From Saprospiraceae bacterium (lineage in GTDB: Bacteria > Bacteroidota > Bacteroidia > Chitinophagales > Saprospiraceae), in contig JAIYAP010000057.1 in the NCBI GenBank assembly GCA_027488935.1, positions 1-36,154 of the forward strand: a stretch of DNA of 36,154 nt, read 5' to 3'. The position numbers and the translations under genes are program-made. The notes under the pieces were generated by a model. That model saw nothing but the letters and a program-made list of their open reading frames with translations. It did not search any database and was not told the origin of the DNA. Positions 34,229-36,154 of this stretch are shown here, piece after piece (position 1 is the first letter of the stretch; each line of letters opens with the position of its first letter).

Positions 34229-35070
34229 GTAATACTGCCTTGAAATGACTTTTTCTGGCCGTCGCGGTATTCCAAGACGGCCAGAAAAGGATATACCCCG
34301 CTCTGCACCACCTTGCCTCTGCAACGCCCGTTCCAACCTTTGAGCGGGTCGTTGGGCGGAAAATTTTCGCGTTCAAATACCAGGCTACCATTTCTGCTGT
34401 ACACCTGCAAACTGAGCACTTGCGCAACCCCTTCCCCCGCAAATACCGTAAAATAGGCATCGGTATTACTACTTGTACTGATCACATTCGGCAAATACAC
34501 GTTTGTCTTTTCAATATGAATCGTGATCTGATCCCGCGCAATGCAATTTTTCTGATTGGTGATTTCAATCGCAATGGTAGTGGTATCCGACAACCGCACT
34601 TCCTGCTCCAACATAGCCTGCTGCGCAAATAAATAAGGCGGGCGCCATTCAATCGACCGAATATCTTTGAAAGGAATATTTACATCTGCTTTTAATTGAA
34701 CCGGCACCCCTGCTTCGACACTTTCATCCGAAACACTCAGGCTTACCTTCAATTCCGCCGGCTCCGGCACAAACACATTGGTTGGATAAATACACCCCGA
34801 TGCATCGCGCACATACACCGTATAATCGCCACTCCACAAAGACTCCATAACAGGGCGCGTGCTAAAAGACTGTCCATCCAGGGAATAATAGAACGGCTTC
34901 TCCCCACCATAAACGGTATCAATAATGATGGCCCCATTGCGCAAACCAAAACACTGCACCGGTTGGATAATTACCCGAATACTATCTACACAAATACCAT
35001 ATAATACGGCCGATTGTAAAGACAGTCCTATCGTAAAAAAACAAGCATAAAGTAGGCGTGGTGGAGTCAT
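34216..35070 (-). CDS. Small SprB-repeat protein consisting of the T9SS type B sorting block
   Basis: A 284-residue secreted protein. The signal peptide is about residues 1-25 (LLYACFFTIGLSLQSAVLYG). One SprB repeat follows (~30-105: IQPVQCFGLRNGAIIIDTV, YYSLDGQSFS, VRDASGCIY), then an intermediate beta segment (~107-187) and a gliding-motility-type C-terminal domain (~190-284: VYLPNVISTSSNTDAYFTVF, LQVYSRNGSLVFE, GWNGRCRGK). The same three-part order ends both giant adhesins, with equivalent spacing, so this gene is in effect their terminal block with its own signal peptide. It should be exported and attached by T9SS. Its function is unknown; it could be a remnant of a larger adhesin, a minimal surface protein, or a competitor or marker for sorting. 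Confidence 0.85.
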   Translation of the reverse strand: MTPPRLLYACFFTIGLSLQSAVLYGICVDSIRVIIQPVQCFGLRNGAIIIDTVYGGEKPFYYSLDGQSFSTRPVMESLWSGDYTVYVRDASGCIYPTNVFVPEPAELKVSLSVSDESVEAGVPVQLKADVNIPFKDIRSIEWRPPYLFAQQAMLEQEVRLSDTTTIAIEITNQKNCIARDQITIHIEKTNVYLPNVISTSSNTDAYFTVFAGEGVAQVLSLQVYSRNGSLVFERENFPPNDPLKGWNGRCRGKVVQSGVYPFLAVLEYRDGQKKSFQGSITVIN

Positions 35071-35301
35071 ATAGGTGTGGAATAGCGGGCACTGCCCAAT
35101 ATTTGCGTGCCTTCAACTTGGAATATTTGCCAAAAGGGTTTCTGTTACTGCGAAAATAAGGCTATTCCGCGAATATCGGCAAATAATCTTTGGTTTGTAA
35201 TTGTTAATATAACTTATGCAAATAATTTATTCTATATTTAATATTCATTTTACGCGATTTACAAGTTTAATTATTCAGCAATTCTCCTACACTGCTCAAA
35301 A

Positions 35302-35898
35302 TTAGAAATGCAATAAAACACCCGAAATGATCAGCGTTACGCCCGCAATCAAGCCGGCATTGTGTTCCAACGCATGCCAATCTAAGCGTTGCAGGCCCCG
35401 CAAAGCCATCCAAACCCAGATCAACATACCGCCGATGGTAATAACCCCATATAAAAGCGCTAAAAACAACACGAAACCGATGCCATATTGGCCCGCTGCC
35501 AAAAAATAGCCCTCAATTTCAAAGCAGGGTGATAAAAACATCGCCAATGCCAGGGAGGCGATTACCCCCCACCCCGTGGTCTGTTTGTGCAAATGAAAAT
35601 GATGGTGGTAATAATGCTGATAAATGTAAAATATCCCCAATAAGATCAATAAGCCCGGCGCAATCCAGGACATAAACACAGTCACATATTCAGAAATGGC
35701 AACGCCCACCACCGCTAAAATAATACCAGCCAACACCGTACTCAACACATGCGCCAAACCTGCCAAAAAAGTCACCCACAAGGTCTTTTGCACCGTCCAC
35801 CCAGCACTCCGACTAATACCAAGCACCGGCAACCAATGGCTGGGTATCATCGCATGAAAAATACTGAGCACCAAACTGCCGACGATTAGGGTGTACAT
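35302..35898 (-). CDS. Six-helix membrane protein, NicO/UreH-like putative metal transporter with His-rich loop
   Basis: A 198-residue inner-membrane protein with about six hydrophobic helices. Helix I carries HAMIPSHW (His15, Pro19, His21) and helix II GLAHVLSTVLAG (His50), similar to the HxxxPxH and TH motifs of NicO/RcnA/UreH-type nickel-cobalt transporters. The loop YQHYYHHHFHLHK (93-105) has seven His and could collect metal. SPCFEIEGYF (123-132) opens the second half. Metal transport is inferred from these motifs; TauE/SafE-like annotation is another possibility. A heptanucleotide repeat array begins 5 bp upstream of the start codon, in the leader or promoter region. Confidence 0.65.
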   Translation of the reverse strand: MYTLIVGSLVLSIFHAMIPSHWLPVLGISRSAGWTVQKTLWVTFLAGLAHVLSTVLAGIILAVVGVAISEYVTVFMSWIAPGLLILLGIFYIYQHYYHHHFHLHKQTTGWGVIASLALAMFLSPCFEIEGYFLAAGQYGIGFVLFLALLYGVITIGGMLIWVWMALRGLQRLDWHALEHNAGLIAGVTLIISGVLLHF

Positions 35899-35902
35899 TT
35901 AT

Positions 35903-35990
<88 letters not shown>

Positions 35991-35994
35991 ATAC

Positions 35995-36023
35995 TTGACT
36001 TCGGAGAAGTCGAGCATTTGTAG
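35995..36023 (+). repeat. REP-like palindromic element, copy 5
   Basis: Palindrome GACTTCGGAGAAGTC at 35997-36011, then GAGCATTTGTAG. Same orientation and core as copy 4 at the left edge. Confidence 0.75.
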
Positions 36024-36136
36024 AAAAACAAATGATCCACAAAAAACCTGACTTCGGAGAAGTCATGCATTTGTAGGTCATGCAAAAACAAATGATCCAC
36101 AAAAAACCTGACTTCGGAGAAGTCATGCATTTGTAG
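36024..36136 (+). repeat. 60-bp tandem duplication carrying REP-like copies 6 and 7
   Basis: The 53 bases at 36024-36076 recur at 36084-36136, a 60-bp period. Each unit starts AAAAACAAATGATCCAC and contains the palindrome GACTTCGGAGAAGTC (36050-36064 and 36110-36124) and the tail ATGCATTTGTAG. A further palindrome-free tail, CATTTGTAGG, lies at 36145-36154, where the window stops. Confidence 0.85.
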
Positions 36137-36154
36137 AAAACATACATTTGTAGG

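Noticed and set aside
35071-35301. Possible regulatory structures in the 231-bp gap (GGGCACTGCCC palindrome, two AATATTTGC copies)
   Set aside because: Short and AT-rich; no -7/-33 pair with good spacing was found, so no function is assigned.

Overview
The window looks like a chromosomal segment of a Bacteroidota bacterium, most likely a Saprospiraceae-type relative. The evidence is: five proteins with type IX secretion system (T9SS)-style C-termini or architectures, including two giant SprB/CHU_C-type surface proteins; an outer-membrane beta-barrel receptor of the family-14905 kind; -7 boxes matching TAnnTTTG; and weak or absent Shine-Dalgarno sequences. No rRNA, tRNA, CRISPR array, integrase or transposase gene was seen.

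Layout. Positions 1-483 are a non-coding repeat patch: four REP-like palindromes, a 15-bp tandem repeat and a long 23-bp-stem hairpin. Positions 484-3180 (-) encode a T9SS subtilisin-like protease, divergent from a 2446-residue adhesin at 3419-10759 (+). A second giant adhesin of 2188 residues, built from about 20 copies of a 78-residue Ig-like unit, lies at 11163-17729 (+) and ends in a strong intrinsic terminator. Housekeeping and envelope genes follow: a secreted thioredoxin-fold protein, csaA (-), an OmpA-domain protein, a membrane-anchored helix-hairpin-helix protein, era (-) and a secreted lamin-tail-domain protein (-). Next come a lipoprotein overlapping a fused dipeptide/oligopeptide-type ABC ATPase, an outer-membrane receptor, mtgA with a TMTC-like glycosyltransferase/TPR protein, and an amidohydrolase-like protein lacking the HxH motif. 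The last genes are a 284-residue protein that is almost only the adhesin C-terminal block (-) and a NicO/UreH-like membrane protein (-) whose leader holds a heptanucleotide repeat. The right edge (35995-36154) carries three more copies of the same REP-like palindrome found at the left edge.

How the parts relate. Most of the window is cell-envelope biology: T9SS cargo (protease, two giants, mini anchor protein), peptidoglycan work (MtgA, OmpA domain), outer-membrane uptake (receptor, ABC ATPase) and a possible O-glycosyltransferase. The best candidates for something undescribed are the REP-like family with compensatory stem changes, the stand-alone sorting-block protein, the heptanucleotide repeat abutting a transporter start codon, the HxH-less amidohydrolase, and a perfect 18-bp palindrome that encodes the last three residues and stop codon of two convergent genes at once. 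All assignments rest on reading the sequence; no database search was run.
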